In this document: piece by piece, positions 1 to 10,637 of the stretch
Position numbering within the stretch: position 1 is the first letter of the stretch
Layout: the number at the start of each line of letters is the position of its first letter
Source of the DNA: Rhynchopus sp. YZ270_cl-10
Lineage: Eukaryota; Euglenozoa; Diplonemea; Diplonemida; Diplonemidae
Direction of reading: 5' to 3'
NCBI GenBank assembly: GCA_964035575.1
Contig: OZ037909.1
Location: 124,001 to 188,000, forward strand
DNA length: 64,000 nt
Position numbers and translations under genes: made by a program
Notes under the pieces: model-generated
Database searches by the model: none
Seen by the model: the letters and a program-made list of their open reading frames with translations, nothing else
What the model was told of the DNA's origin: nothing

Positions 1-237
1 GGGGGCTTGACGTTTGCAATTTGTACGTTTGTTAGGAAAGAAAGCAATGGGTCATCTGCTAATGGTTATCTGCAGAGAAAAGTTCTTTACAGCTTTCCCG
101 TGCAGCTGCCCTCGACAGGACACAACAAGGCTTTTATGTCTCCTTGTGTCCCCTTTTCAAAGGCAGCTGGGCGGGTGAAGTGCTGAACTGTATCAGGTGC
201 ACATAACTAAACACCCCTCCCCGGTGCCCCGTAGGCA

Positions 238-3200
238 TCAGTTCAACGGTTCCTCAGCTACTTCTTCCCCTGCAGGGTGCAGCTCGGTCTCGTGAAGTGG
301 CATCTCGAAGAGGAGGTTCTGGAGCTCTTTCGGAGGCTGCTTCTGTTTCAGACGTAACGCAACAACAACACCCACACCAAGCAGGAGCACGCCCACACCA
401 ATGCCAACGTAAAGGACAACGTTGCTCCCACCTGAATGCTCCGGCTGCGGTGCACCACGCTCACATCGGTACGTCCCGTCTGCGAGCGTGAGGGTTGCGT
501 TGCCTTCACACTCGACCGCATTGCACACACCATTGTACTCCACTGTATACGACGCGTCTGTGCTTGTACAGGTCACCCCGTGGCTCACAGATACACCATC
601 AGAGGAAAGTGCGTTGGTCAGGTTCAGCTTCCCCGAAAGTGCGTCGGCAAGTTTTGCAGTGCTGGCACGCACCATGCCCACCACAAGGACACCGTCATCC
701 GACACCACAACACGCAGGTCCGTCACAATGCCCAGTGTTTCTCCCATTGTGTTCTCAAAGCCTTCCTCCGCAGTTGTTGCTGATGTCATCCACAAAGACT
801 GTGCCTCCACCTCGTACTCCACAGCAAACCCCATCGGCACTGTCACGTCGTCCGCAAGCAGGCACAGAGGGACACCAGGGGGGTGTGTGTAGCCCTGTGT
901 GTGGCACACACACGACCCAGCATTGCACGTCGCCCACGGGTCAAGCCTCCCACTGCGACAGTCTTTGTCAGATGTGCACAGAGCGTTCACAGGAGGTAGC
1001 TGTGGTGCAAATGTAGTGTCAGGAAGATCTGTTGCTGTCGGAAGTGCAGTGTCACGTGCAGGTGTGGGTGGAGCAAAAGAAGCGCCAGCAGGCAGGTCTG
1101 TAGGGGCAGCTTTCGGTGGACCAGCCGTCTCGCCAGGAAATGTTGTTCGTGGCGACGGTGTCTCTTCGCCTGCTGTAGACGGAATCAAAGTCACACCACC
1201 ACCCAGCATAGAGGGTGACGGTGTAGGAGGTGCTACTGTGGGAGGCGCCACAGTAGGTGGCGACGACGTCGGAGGTGCGCGCGTTGGTGGTGAGCGTGTT
1301 GGTGGCGCTGAGGTAAGTGGTGCCATGGTCTCAGGAATCAGTGTCGCACCTCCACCAAGAACTGATGGAGACGGCGTGCGTGGTGCGCGCGTAGGTGGTG
1401 AGCGTGTTGGTGGCGCTGATGTGGGTGGTGCCAGAGTCTCAGGAATCAGTGTCGCACCTCCACCAAGAACTGATGGAGACGGCGTGCGTGGTGCGCGCGT
1501 AGGTGGTGAGCGTGTTGGTGGCGCTGATGTGGGTGGTGCCAGAGTCTCAGGAATCAGTGTCGCACCTCCACCAAGAACTGATGGAGACGGCGTGCGTGGT
1601 GCGCGCGTAGGTGGTGAGCGTGTTGGTGGCGCTGATGTGGGTGGTGCCAGAGTCTCAGGAATCAGTGTCGCACCTCCACCAAGAACTGATGGAGACGGCG
1701 TGCGTGGTGCGCGCGTAGGTGGTGAGCGTGTTGGTGGCGCTGATGTGGGTGGTGCCAGAGTCTCAGGAATCAGTGTCGCACCTCCACCAAGAACTGATGG
1801 AGACGGCGTGCGTGGTGCGCGCGTAGGTGGTGAGCGTGTTGGTGGCGCTGATGTGGGTGGTGCCAGAGTCTCAGGAATCAGTGTCGCACCTCCACCAAGA
1901 ACTGATGGAGACGGCGTGCGTGGTGCACGCGTAGGTGGTGAGCGTGTCGGTGGCGAAGATGTAAGTGGTGCCAGAGTCTCAGGAATCAATGTCGCACCTC
2001 CACCAAGAACTGATGGAGACGGCGTGCGTGGTGCGCGCGTTGGTGGTGAGCGTGTTGGTGGCGCTGATGTAAGTGGTGCCAGAGTCTCAGGAATCAATGT
2101 CGCACCTCCACCAAGAACTGATGGAGACGGTGTGCGTGGTGCGCGCGTTGGTGGTGAGCGTGTTGGTGGCGCTGAGGTAAGTGGTGCCATGGTCTCAGGA
2201 ATCAGTGTCGCACCTCCACCAAGAACTGATGGAGACGGCGTGCGTGGTGCGCGCGTTGGTGGTGAGCGTGTTGGTGGCGCTGATGTAAGTGGTGCCAGAG
2301 TCTCAGGAATCAATGTCGCACCTCCACCAAGAACTGATGGAGACGGCGTGCGTGGTGCGCGCGTTGGTGGTGAGCGTGTTGGTGGCGCTGATGTAAGTGG
2401 TGCCAGAGTCTCAGGAATCAATGTCGCACCTCCACCAAGAACTGATGGAGACGGCGTGCGTGGTGCACGCGTTGGTGGTGAGCGTGTTGGTGGCGCTGAT
2501 GTGGGTGGTGCCAGAGTCTCAGGAATCAGTGTCGCACCTCCACCAAGAACTGATGGAGACGGCGTGCGTGGTGCACGCGTTGGTGGTGAGCGTGTTGGTG
2601 GCGCTGATGTGGGTGGTGCCAGAGTCTCAGGAATCAATGTCGCACCTCCACCAAGAACTGATGGAGACGGCGTGCGTGGTGCACGCGTTGGTGGTGAGCG
2701 TGTTGGTGGCGCTGATGTGGGTGGTGCCAGAGTCTCAGGAATCAGTGTCGCACCTCCACCAAGAACTGATGGAGACGGCGTGCGTGGTGCACGCGTTGGT
2801 GGTGAGCGTGTTGGTGGCGCTGATGTGGGTGGTGCCAGAGTCTCAGGAATCAGTGTCGCACCTCCACCAAGAACTGATGGAGACGGCGTGCGTGGTGCAC
2901 GCGTTGGTGGTGAGCGTGTTGGTGGCGCTGATGTGGGTGGTGCCAGAGTCTCAGGAATCAGTGTCGCACCTCCACCAAGAACTGATGGAGACGGCGTGCG
3001 TGGTGCACGCGTTGGTGGTGAGCGTGTTGGTGGCGCTGATGTAAGTGGTGCCAGAGTCTCAGGAATCAGTGTCGCACCTCCACCAAGAACTGATGGAGAC
3101 GGCGTGCGTGGTGCGCGCGTTGGTGGTGAGCGTGTTGGTGGCGCTGATGTGGGTGGTGCCAGAGTCTCAGGAATCAGTGTCGCACCTCCACCAAGAACTG

Positions 3201-5181
3201 ATGGAGACGGTGTGCGTGGTGAGCGCGTTGGTGGTGAGCGTGTTGGTGGCGCTGATGTAAGTGGTGCCAGAGTCTCAGGAATCAGTGTCGCACCTCCACC
3301 AAGAACTGATGGAGACGGCGTGCGTGGTGCGCGCGTTGGTGGTGAGCGTGTTGGTGGCGCTGATGTGGGTGGTGCCAGAGTCTCAGGAATCAGTGTCGCA
3401 CCTCCACCAAGAACTGATGGAGACGGCGTGCGTGGTGCGCGCGTAGGTGGTGAGCGTGTTGGTGGCGCTGATGTGGGTGGTGCCAGAGTCTCAGGAATCA
3501 ATGTCGCACCTCCACCAAGAACTGATGGAGACGGCGTGCGTGGTGCACGCGTTGGTGGTGAGCGTGTTGGTGGCGCTGATGTGGGTGGTGCCAGAGTCTC
3601 AGGAATCAGTGTCGCACCTCCACCAAGAACTGATGGAGACGGCGTGCGTGGTGCACGCGTTGGTGGTGAGCGTGTTGGTGGCGCTGATGTGGGTGGTGCC
3701 AGAGTCTCAGGAATCAGTGTCGCACCTCCACCAAGAACTGATGGAGACGGTGTGCGTGGTGAGCGCGTTGGTGGTGAGCGTGTTGGTGGCGCTGATGTGG
3801 GTGGTGCCAGAGTCTCAGGAATCAATGTCGCACCTCCACCAAGAACTGATGGAGACGGTGTGCGTGGTGCGGGCGTTGGTGGTGAGCGTGTTGGTGGCGC
3901 TGATGTGGGTGGTGCCAGAGTCTCAGGAATCAGTGTCGCACCTCCACCAAGAACTGATGGAGACGGTGTGCGTGGTGCACGCGTAGGTGGTGAGCGTGTT
4001 GGTGGCGCTGATGTGGGTGGTGCCAGAGTCTCAGGAATCAATGTCGCACCTCCACCAAGAACTGATGGAGACGGCGTGCGTGGTGCGCGCGTTGGTGGTG
4101 AGCGTGTTGGTGGCGCTGATGTGGGTGGTGCCAGAGTCTCAGGAATCAGTGTCGCACCTCCACCAAGAACCGATGGAGACGGCGTGCGTGGTGCACGCGT
4201 AGGTGGTGAGCGTGTTGGTGGCGCTGATGTAAGTGGTGCCAGAGTCTCAGGAATCAGTGTCGCACCTCCACCAAGAACTGATGGAGACGGCGTGCGTGGT
4301 GCGCGCGTTGGTGGTGAGCGTGTTGGTGGCGCTGATGTGGGTGGTGCCAGAGTCTCAGGAATCAATGTCGCACCTCCACCAAGAACTGATGGAGACGGCG
4401 TGCGTGGTGCGCGCGTTGGTGGTGAGCGTGTTGGTGGCGCTGATGTAAGTGGTGCCAGAGTCTCAGGAATCAGTGTCGCACCTCCACCAAGAACTGATGG
4501 AGACGGCGTGCGTGGTGCGCGCGTTGGTGGTGAGCGTGTTGGTGGCGCTGATGTAAGTGGTGCCAGAGTCTCAGGAATCAGTGTCGCACCTCCACCAAGA
4601 ACTGATGGAGACGGCGTGCGTGGTGCACGCGTAGGTGGTGAGCGTGTTGGTGGCGCTGATGTGGGTGGTGCCAGAGTCTCAGGAATCAATGTCGCACCTC
4701 CACCAAGAACTGATGGAGACGGCGTGCGTGGTGCGCGCGTTGGTGGTGAGCGTGTTGGTGGCGCTGATGTAAGTGGTGCCAGAGTCTCAGGAATCAGTGT
4801 CGCACCTCCACCAAGAACTGATGGAGACGGCGTGCGTGGTGCGCGCGTTGGTGGTGAGCGTGTTGGTGGCGCTGATGTAAGTGGTGCCAGAGTCTCAGGA
4901 ATCAGTGTCGCACCTCCACCAAGAACTGATGGAGACGGCGTGCGTGGTGCACGCGTAGGTGGTGAGCGTGTCGGTGGCGAAGATGTAAGTGGTGCCAGAG
5001 TCTCAGGAATCAGTGTTACACCTCCACCAAGAACCGATGGAGACGGCGTGCGTGGTGCGCGCGTTGGTGGTGAGCGTGTTGGTGGCGCTGATGTAAGTGG
5101 TGCCGTGGTCTCAGGAATCAGTGTCGCTCCTCCACCAAGAAATGTTGGAGACATGACTACTAGCAGCACGAGCATACGCAT
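238..5181 (-). CDS. Giant Pro/Thr-rich repeat type I membrane protein
   Basis: I do not recognise a named family. The ATG at 5181 gives 1,647 residues. It begins with a short hydrophobic leader (MRMLVLLVV), then about 36 tandem copies of a 36-residue Pro/Thr/Ser/Arg unit (starts VLGGGATLIPET, ends RTPSPS). A Cys-rich segment follows (CTSDKDC, CNAGSCVC, CNAVECEG), then one strong membrane helix (VVLYVGIGVGVLLLGVGVVV) and a tail of about 45 residues rich in Glu. This is the plan of a surface mucin-like stalk carrying a small membrane-proximal ectodomain; heavy O-glycosylation is likely but inferred. The open frame reaches back to 5391. I chose 5181 because it gives the leader and because a pyrimidine stretch ending in CAG lies just upstream (AG at 5206-5207). 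The next gene in the same direction ends 50 or more kb away only in the sense that nothing lies 3' within the window. Confidence 0.72.
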   Translation of the reverse strand: MRMLVLLVVMSPTFLGGGATLIPETTAPLTSAPPTRSPPTRAPRTPSPSVLGGGVTLIPETLAPLTSSPPTRSPPTRAPRTPSPSVLGGGATLIPETLAPLTSAPPTRSPPTRAPRTPSPSVLGGGATLIPETLAPLTSAPPTRSPPTRAPRTPSPSVLGGGATLIPETLAPPTSAPPTRSPPTRAPRTPSPSVLGGGATLIPETLAPLTSAPPTRSPPTRAPRTPSPSVLGGGATLIPETLAPLTSAPPTRSPPTRAPRTPSPSVLGGGATLIPETLAPPTSAPPTRSPPTRAPRTPSPSVLGGGATLIPETLAPLTSAPPTRSPPTRAPRTPSPSVLGGGATLIPETLAPPTSAPPTRSPPTRAPRTPSPSVLGGGATLIPETLAPPTSAPPTRSPPTRAPRTPSPSVLGGGATLIPETLAPPTSAPPTRSPPTPAPRTPSPSVLGGGATLIPETLAPPTSAPPTRSPPTRSPRTPSPSVLGGGATLIPETLAPPTSAPPTRSPPTRAPRTPSPSVLGGGATLIPETLAPPTSAPPTRSPPTRAPRTPSPSVLGGGATLIPETLAPPTSAPPTRSPPTRAPRTPSPSVLGGGATLIPETLAPPTSAPPTRSPPTRAPRTPSPSVLGGGATLIPETLAPLTSAPPTRSPPTRSPRTPSPSVLGGGATLIPETLAPPTSAPPTRSPPTRAPRTPSPSVLGGGATLIPETLAPLTSAPPTRSPPTRAPRTPSPSVLGGGATLIPETLAPPTSAPPTRSPPTRAPRTPSPSVLGGGATLIPETLAPPTSAPPTRSPPTRAPRTPSPSVLGGGATLIPETLAPPTSAPPTRSPPTRAPRTPSPSVLGGGATLIPETLAPPTSAPPTRSPPTRAPRTPSPSVLGGGATLIPETLAPPTSAPPTRSPPTRAPRTPSPSVLGGGATLIPETLAPLTSAPPTRSPPTRAPRTPSPSVLGGGATLIPETLAPLTSAPPTRSPPTRAPRTPSPSVLGGGATLIPETMAPLTSAPPTRSPPTRAPRTPSPSVLGGGATLIPETLAPLTSAPPTRSPPTRAPRTPSPSVLGGGATLIPETLAPLTSSPPTRSPPTRAPRTPSPSVLGGGATLIPETLAPPTSAPPTRSPPTRAPRTPSPSVLGGGATLIPETLAPPTSAPPTRSPPTRAPRTPSPSVLGGGATLIPETLAPPTSAPPTRSPPTRAPRTPSPSVLGGGATLIPETLAPPTSAPPTRSPPTRAPRTPSPSVLGGGATLIPETLAPPTSAPPTRSPPTRAPRTPSPSVLGGGATLIPETMAPLTSAPPTRSPPTRAPPTSSPPTVAPPTVAPPTPSPSMLGGGVTLIPSTAGEETPSPRTTFPGETAGPPKAAPTDLPAGASFAPPTPARDTALPTATDLPDTTFAPQLPPVNALCTSDKDCRSGRLDPWATCNAGSCVCHTQGYTHPPGVPLCLLADDVTVPMGFAVEYEVEAQSLWMTSATTAEEGFENTMGETLGIVTDLRVVVSDDGVLVVGMVRASTAKLADALSGKLNLTNALSSDGVSVSHGVTCTSTDASYTVEYNGVCNAVECEGNATLTLADGTYRCERGAPQPEHSGGSNVVLYVGIGVGVLLLGVGVVVALRLKQKQPPKELQNLLFEMPLHETELHPAGEEVAEEPLN
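1300..5140. repeat. 108-bp coding minisatellite, about 36 copies
   Basis: The period is exactly 108 bp, for example TGGTGCGCGCGT recurs at 1381 and 1489. 108 is a multiple of three, so the repeat keeps the minus-strand gene in frame. Copies differ at a few fixed sites: Leu/Pro after ETLAP, Ala/Ser, and rare Met, Pro or Glu changes. The edge copies (N-terminal two, C-terminal one) are the most diverged, as expected for unequal exchange that homogenises the middle of an array. Confidence 0.95.
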
Positions 5182-5544
5182 TGTGTACGTGTGGGTGGGG
5201 TGGTTCTGTTTAGAGGAGTGGTACAGTGTGGGTTGAGTGATGTCTGAATCCAGAGCATCTTTGATTATTGAGGCATTGTCTGGATGCACACACAAGAGTC
5301 TACACGACCTTGCGTCTGAGGAAGAAGAGGGAACACGCTTCACACAAAAACAGAGGCGAAACAATGGTACGTGAGAGAGAATAAAACTCAACTGGTACTT
5401 GAACCTGCAGGTGCCAATACCTCAACGAGCATACGAAGGGAAAGAGGGGAAAGGGAAGAGAAGTCGTCGTGATTTCAACATTTTTCGTTTTATGTATGTC
5501 TGCAAAGCCAAAAACGGTCGGATTTCCTTCCTGACGTGGTAGTC

Positions 5545-5709
5545 CCTAGTTACCTAGTTACCTAGTTACCTAGTTACCTAGTTACCTAGTTACCTAGTTA
5601 CCTAGTTACCTAGTTACCTAGTTACCTAGTTACCTAGTTACCTAGTTACCTAGTTACCTAGTTACCTAGTTACCTAGTTACCTAGTTACCTAGTTACCTA
5701 GTCACCTAG
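5545..5709. repeat. 8-bp satellite CCTAGTTA, about 20 copies
   Basis: A nearly perfect head-to-tail array lies about 360 bp upstream of the start of the giant repeat gene. Only the last copies vary (GTCACCTAG). It does not match a known telomere repeat. Confidence 0.95.
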
Positions 5710-7446
5710 AGTCCATTGTAGGGCACATCACACAACGTCCACATGCCCCTACGCCGTCTTTGGTAATGACAAACCAGAAGGGAGGGTGGCTTCGTGTGCC
5801 TTGAGTGTTGCTCGTTGTTCTATTGTCGTCGAAGCAATGAAAGCACCGCTAAAGACGATGAGCACAACTCTCGTTAGGGGGAACTGTAAACAAAAAAAGG
5901 AGCATATAAAAAAAAAACATGTTAAACAACAATACATGCTGCGAGTCAAACCACAGCACGATCCCAGGGAGTTAGGTTTTTACACACCGCAAAAAATGAC
6001 TTTGCAATCAGGCCGCCACCTAAAAAAAACTTTGCTGATCAAACCAACAGAACTTTTTCAAACCTCGAAATCCAGGCGACGGGGCTGTTTGCAATGGCAA
6101 AAAAAAAAAAAAAAAAGAACTTGAAAAGTGGCAAAATTTTGTTTTGATTTTAGACTATTATAACGTAAAAAAGTGGCTGAAAAAGAAAAAGGAAGGCGTA
6201 ATTTACCACATAAGGCAGAAACTACACTATTCCTACAATTTTATCAAACGAGAAGAAAGCTCCTATTTGCCCAAGCCTCTCTGTACTTACGTCACATAAG
6301 AAACACGTCCCCAACCTTAATTGACCGCTCTGAAACGAGCCGTTGTGCAGAAAAAGGAGTTAGTAAAATGCACAGGACTGTAGTTAGGGCACGCTGCAAC
6401 ACCGGCTACATTTTCCACACAGGTCCTTTTTTTTTGGGGAAGTGTTGGCATGCGCCCTTAACAAAATTGGTTTCATAATAGCCATACAACGAGCGGTGGT
6501 ATAAAAAAAAACCAGAGTTTTGAAATCCCAAATGTTTTTCCCACCCGGTACTGTTGTAATGTATATTATACTTTCAAAGCAAATGAAGGGAAAGTACAAA
6601 GGAGCTTCTATACGGCATCCACGTCCCTGAAGCAAGCAGGGCTATCGAAGACACACTGTGGACTGGAGCTAACAAGGAAAACTGTTGGCAGCACAAAAAT
6701 TGCGCATTTTTTTTTTCCCCAGGCAAGCCACTATGTAAGGCCATGGCGAAAAGAGTGATGCCTGGTTAGTATGTGTATCAGAAAGAAGAGTAGGTAAGGG
6801 GTAGTTAGAAGGCAAGAGTGCCCTATATCTTTGCATGCAATATCTTAAAACAGGTCCAATGTCTGCGTTCCCTCCTGCACAAACTCCGCGCATGAGGTGC
6901 AAAAGAAAACAGGAATCGGACAAAAAAACAAAACAAAAACAAAACAAAACACAAAAAAAGGTTGACTTGAAATACAAAGCCCTCTGACACTGTACCGGGG
7001 TGTACACCCAATCATGCAGTCAAAAAAACAAAACAAAAAATTGAAAGATAAATGTGTCTCTTGTGCACACAGATCTTAAAACTAGGACTTTTTTTCACAA
7101 GGTGGAAAAGAGTAGAGTCACAAGGATTTCCTCCCCCACCCCCTCCACTTTCTTAACAAAAACCCCACAAAAACAAACAAATGTGATCTTAAGAAGAACA
7201 AGATAAAGAAAGGTTTTAGTTCCATACACTTTGATAAATTTGTTGCAAAATGCGCGCGAAGAAACGAGAAGTTAAAAGACGCACATGCCACTTCACACAC
7301 ATCTTATAAAAACTTCAAATACGCAACCCCACACAACTTCAAAACCCCCCCCCTATTATCTTGCAAGGAACACACACCCCTTTCATTGAACGAACCACAT
7401 AGCGCGAATCCCCCCCTTCCTCCTCTTCCTCCACTCATTTCCCATC
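5710..7446. other. Intergenic, no gene seen
   Basis: AT-rich with many A runs. It holds one copy of the repeat containing ACTTGAAATACAAAGCCC (about 6955-7010) and one stem-loop repeat of the TGTGT/ACACA type (about 7041-7072). The open frames here are short, rich in homopolymers and have no family resemblance. Confidence 0.6.
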
Positions 7447-9786
7447 TCAGTTGACTTCAGTCCCTTCGATGATAGGCTTTTCGTCTGCCTCCTCGGCTTC
7501 GGTTGGAATTCCCTCTACAGGTTTATTTTCTTGGTTCTTCCAAAGCTCGTGGTAAAGCCCTCCGTTTCTACGGAGCGTTTCGTGGGTGCCACTTTCGACA
7601 ATCACACCGTTGTCCAGTACAAGAATGAGGTCCGCGTCTTGGATAGTGCTCAGTCTATGCGCGATGACCACCATCGTCCTTCCCCCTAGGCATTCGAGAA
7701 CGTCGATCACCTCTTTTTCGGTAACCGCATCCAGGGCAGATGTCGCTTCGTCGAGGACAATAATAGACGGGTCCTTCAGCAGACACCTCGCAATGGCCAC
7801 CCTCTGCTTCTCCCCGCCACTGAGACGCAGTCCTCTGTCACCCACCATGGTGTCCCAGCCGTTGGGAAGCTTGTCAATTACAATGTCAAGTTTTGCGTCG
7901 CGAGCGGCCTGGAGCATCTCCGCCTCTGTGGCAAGAACGTTACCGTACATCACGTTTTTCCTTAAGGTGTCATTGAAGAGAACGGTGTCCTGTGGTACGA
8001 TGCCGATTGCAGAACGAAGGGAGCTTTGTTCGACCTTACTGATGTCCTGTCCATTGATGTAGACCGCGCCGCTCTGTACATCGTAGAAGCGGAAGAGGAG
8101 ACGTGATATCGTTGTTTTCCCTGATCCGGTTGGACCAACCAGGGCAATGCGTTTGCCAGCCCCGGCGGTGAAGGAGATATTCTGCAGCCCTGCGCCTGCG
8201 TCTGCAGCGGGATATTTGAACACAACGTTTTCAAACCGGATTTCGGTGCCTCGTTTGCTAGGTGATGGGTCGTATGAGAGCCGAAGTGGCTTTGCATCGG
8301 GGTGGTCCACTACGTCGGGCTCTTCGGAAAGAAGCTCGCTGAGATGCTGCATGTTGACAAATGCCATGACCACAGCGTTGTACACAGTGCCGAGGAAGGT
8401 GAGCGGGGTAAACAGCTGTGATACATAGGAAACGACCGCAACAAAGTCACCGATATTGAAGATCGATCCGTTGCGTTTGGTGTGGCCGTCGATGACCGCC
8501 TGGGCGGCAAGGATCATGACGCCAAAGGTGCAGCCGTAAATGCAGAGCTGTTGGCTCAGGTTCAAGCTGCTGAGGGTTGCCTGAATGAAGACGCCGTATT
8601 TCTGGTATTCTGTGACGGATTCGCGGACGGAGGCGCGTTCGCGTTCTTCCGCTGTGAAGTATTTTACCATTTCGAAGTTGACGAGAGATTCGGTGATTTT
8701 GTTGTGATAGTCGTTGTCGTGTTGGTTCATGCCTTCACGGAATTTGCGTCGCCAGGTTGTTAAGAAGTATGTCACCACGAAGTAGAGGCAAAACGCAAGC
8801 AAGCACACTGCCGCAATGTCGGGCTGCCCAAAATGCGCGTAAAAAATCACAAAGGTCGCGACCCCTTCTCCGATTGTCGGGATCAAATAGATGAACAGAT
8901 AGCTCACGATCGAATCCGCTGCGGACGTGCCCCTATCCATGGCACGCACTACGTTCCCCATCTTCTTCCTGAGATTCCATTCCAACGACAGACGATGCAC
9001 ATGGGCAAACACTGTATCACACATTTCAATAAACGCTGCCTGCTTCACCTTCACATACAGCACCGCCTGCGCCTCCTTCAAAGCCTTAGAAAGAATTGTA
9101 ATACCACAGTAAACGCAAATATCGTGCATCGGTACGGAGCGCATCAAAGACAGATGGGTGACAATCTTCCCCATAAGCAGTGGGGTGATCAGATTGCAGA
9201 CCTTCGCCCCAAAGATGCAAATCCAGGTCGCCGCAGCACGCAGTTTGTTTGCTGCCCCCTTCGGCGTGAAGTATGGCCTCAAAATACGCATGGTGTTCTT
9301 CATTGTTGGAATCTTCTTGCGGTCACCTCCAATCGCAATGCGGGTTAACGCTAATTGAAGTAATAGAGCGGAAAGCGTTGTGTAGAGTACCACGGATTGG
9401 AGGATATGTGGGGTTGTGTCAAACCGCCAATCGAACGCAACGCACTTAGGCAATAACAGAGCGGTAAACAACGAAAGGTCGAGGGCACTGAAGATCCCAC
9501 TCCTCTTCCAGCTAGCAACTGACAGCGCAATGAGATGCACTGCTGCGCCGATCACTACGTCCATCACAGAGTGTCTTGCAGAGTACCCATCCTCATGCTC
9601 CCTAAGGTATATGAACACAAGGCCAAGGTTCCCCGCTGTGACCGCCACGCTGTACGCAAGGATGACGCTGCGGGCAAGCTGGTTCGGGTCCTTGTGCACT
9701 ATATCATTGACGACCTCTCCTGCTTCGCGTGCACGGCTGCGACGGCCGCCACCTCCTCCTCCTCCTCCTCCTCCGCCACCTCTCAT
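7447..9786 (-). CDS. ABC half-transporter, ABCB6/HMT1/ATM1-like
   Basis: A 779-residue single-exon ABC transporter with one membrane domain and one ATPase. Residues about 15-150 carry four or five extra helices before the core domain, like the TMD0 of ABCB6 and HMT1. The core six-helix domain follows (about 180-470). In the ATPase I see Walker A GPTGSGKT at 551-558, Q-loop in VPQD (Q599), signature LSGGE at 655-659, Walker B ending LDE (E680) and the H-loop His710 in IAHRLS; all key residues are intact. Known family members move heme precursors, glutathione or phytochelatin conjugates, or a mitochondrial sulfur compound, across organelle membranes. Length fits ABCB6/HMT1 (about 830-840) better than ATM1 (about 690-750). 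The N-terminus is a run of 12 glycines coded by a GGN microsatellite, so the exact start could lie downstream. The substrate cannot be told from sequence. Confidence 0.9.
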   Translation of the reverse strand: MRGGGGGGGGGGGGRRSRAREAGEVVNDIVHKDPNQLARSVILAYSVAVTAGNLGLVFIYLREHEDGYSARHSVMDVVIGAAVHLIALSVASWKRSGIFSALDLSLFTALLLPKCVAFDWRFDTTPHILQSVVLYTTLSALLLQLALTRIAIGGDRKKIPTMKNTMRILRPYFTPKGAANKLRAAATWICIFGAKVCNLITPLLMGKIVTHLSLMRSVPMHDICVYCGITILSKALKEAQAVLYVKVKQAAFIEMCDTVFAHVHRLSLEWNLRKKMGNVVRAMDRGTSAADSIVSYLFIYLIPTIGEGVATFVIFYAHFGQPDIAAVCLLAFCLYFVVTYFLTTWRRKFREGMNQHDNDYHNKITESLVNFEMVKYFTAEERERASVRESVTEYQKYGVFIQATLSSLNLSQQLCIYGCTFGVMILAAQAVIDGHTKRNGSIFNIGDFVAVVSYVSQLFTPLTFLGTVYNAVVMAFVNMQHLSELLSEEPDVVDHPDAKPLRLSYDPSPSKRGTEIRFENVVFKYPAADAGAGLQNISFTAGAGKRIALVGPTGSGKTTISRLLFRFYDVQSGAVYINGQDISKVEQSSLRSAIGIVPQDTVLFNDTLRKNVMYGNVLATEAEMLQAARDAKLDIVIDKLPNGWDTMVGDRGLRLSGGEKQRVAIARCLLKDPSIIVLDEATSALDAVTEKEVIDVLECLGGRTMVVIAHRLSTIQDADLILVLDNGVIVESGTHETLRRNGGLYHELWKNQENKPVEGIPTEAEEADEKPIIEGTEVN

Positions 9787-9808
9787 ATTTGTAGTTTAGT
9801 AGTGTGTG

Positions 9809-9955
9809 CTGTGTGTGTGTGATAGAGGAGGCAGGGGGAGAAGGGGGGGAGAGGGGGGGGAGAGGGGGGGGAGAAGGGGGGGAGAGGGGGGGAGAGGGGG
9901 GGGAGAGGGGGGGGAGAGGGGGGGGAGAGGGGGGGGAGAGGGGGGGGAGGAAGAA
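9809..9955 (-). promoter_or_regulatory. Long pyrimidine tract and AG, candidate trans-splice acceptor
   Basis: On the minus strand, about 130 bases of almost pure pyrimidine (runs of CCCCCCTCT) are followed by a (CA)n stretch ending in CAG (AG at 9809-9810). The ABC transporter ATG is only 22 nt further on. This is the classic order for a spliced-leader acceptor. The plus strand is a G-run array that could also form G-quadruplexes. Confidence 0.5.
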
Positions 9956-10206
9956 TACAGTCATTTTTCGTCCTCTACGTATTTTTCGTCTTTTTTCGAT
10001 CTGGGATGAGGAGGACGAAAAAGAAGGACGGTGGTGGTAGGTGTATAGGAAAACCGCCGTTCACCCAAAAAGAATAATTCTCTTTAGTATAAAGTCGAAT
10101 CCCTTGTATTTAAAAATTAGGCGGAAATGTTTATGAAAACATGCCAAAAAAAAAAACCCCCCCCTCCCCTTTGTAATATACCCCCCCGGCCTCCAACAAC
10201 AGAAAA

Positions 10207-10637
10207 TGAGGTGATCCAGTCTCACGCTTTTTCACACATTTTCACTTGGTTTCACACATTTTCACATGGTTTCACGGTGTGAAAAAGTGTGTACGAAAGT
10301 GAAAAAAAAACTGCTTCACGCACTCTGAGTGGATTCCTCCAGAAAAAAAACTTGGTGTTTTCACATGGTTTCACATGTTTTCACTTGGTTTCACACATTT
10401 TCACTTGGTTTCACATGTTTTCACTTGGTTTCACATATTTTCACTTGGTTTCACACATTTTCACTTGGTTTCACATATTTTCACTTGGTTTCACACATTT
10501 TCACCTTGGTTTCACACGTTTTCACTTGTTTTCACTTGTTTTCACACATTTTCACCTTGGTTTCACACGTTTTCACTTGTTTTCACACGTTTTCACGGTG
10601 TGAAAACGTGTGGAAAAGTGTGCGCTGGATCACCTCA
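10207..10637. mobile_element. Inverted-repeat element filled with TTTTCAC array
   Basis: The ends are a perfect 13-bp inverted repeat, TGAGGTGATCCAG at 10207-10219 and its complement at 10625-10637. Both are flanked by GAAAA (10202-10206 and 10638-10642), a fitting 5-bp target duplication. The inside is an array of TTTCACACATTTTCACTTGG-like units, with short dyads at both sides where the motif flips to GTGTGAAAA. No coding capacity, so a non-autonomous DNA element. Confidence 0.8.

Noticed and set aside
2397-4448. Plus-strand frames repeating ESQESMSHLHQELMETACVV
   Set aside because: Third-frame reading of the same minisatellite.
899-5236. 1,445-codon plus-strand open frame rich in Val/Gly/Arg
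   Set aside because: Mirror of the minus-strand minisatellite; open only because the 108-bp unit lacks stops. It has no leader, no domain and opposes all other genes.
5545-5709. Telomere or CRISPR array
   Set aside because: Tandem 8-bp units without spacers, inside a gene-bearing region, and not a known telomere repeat.
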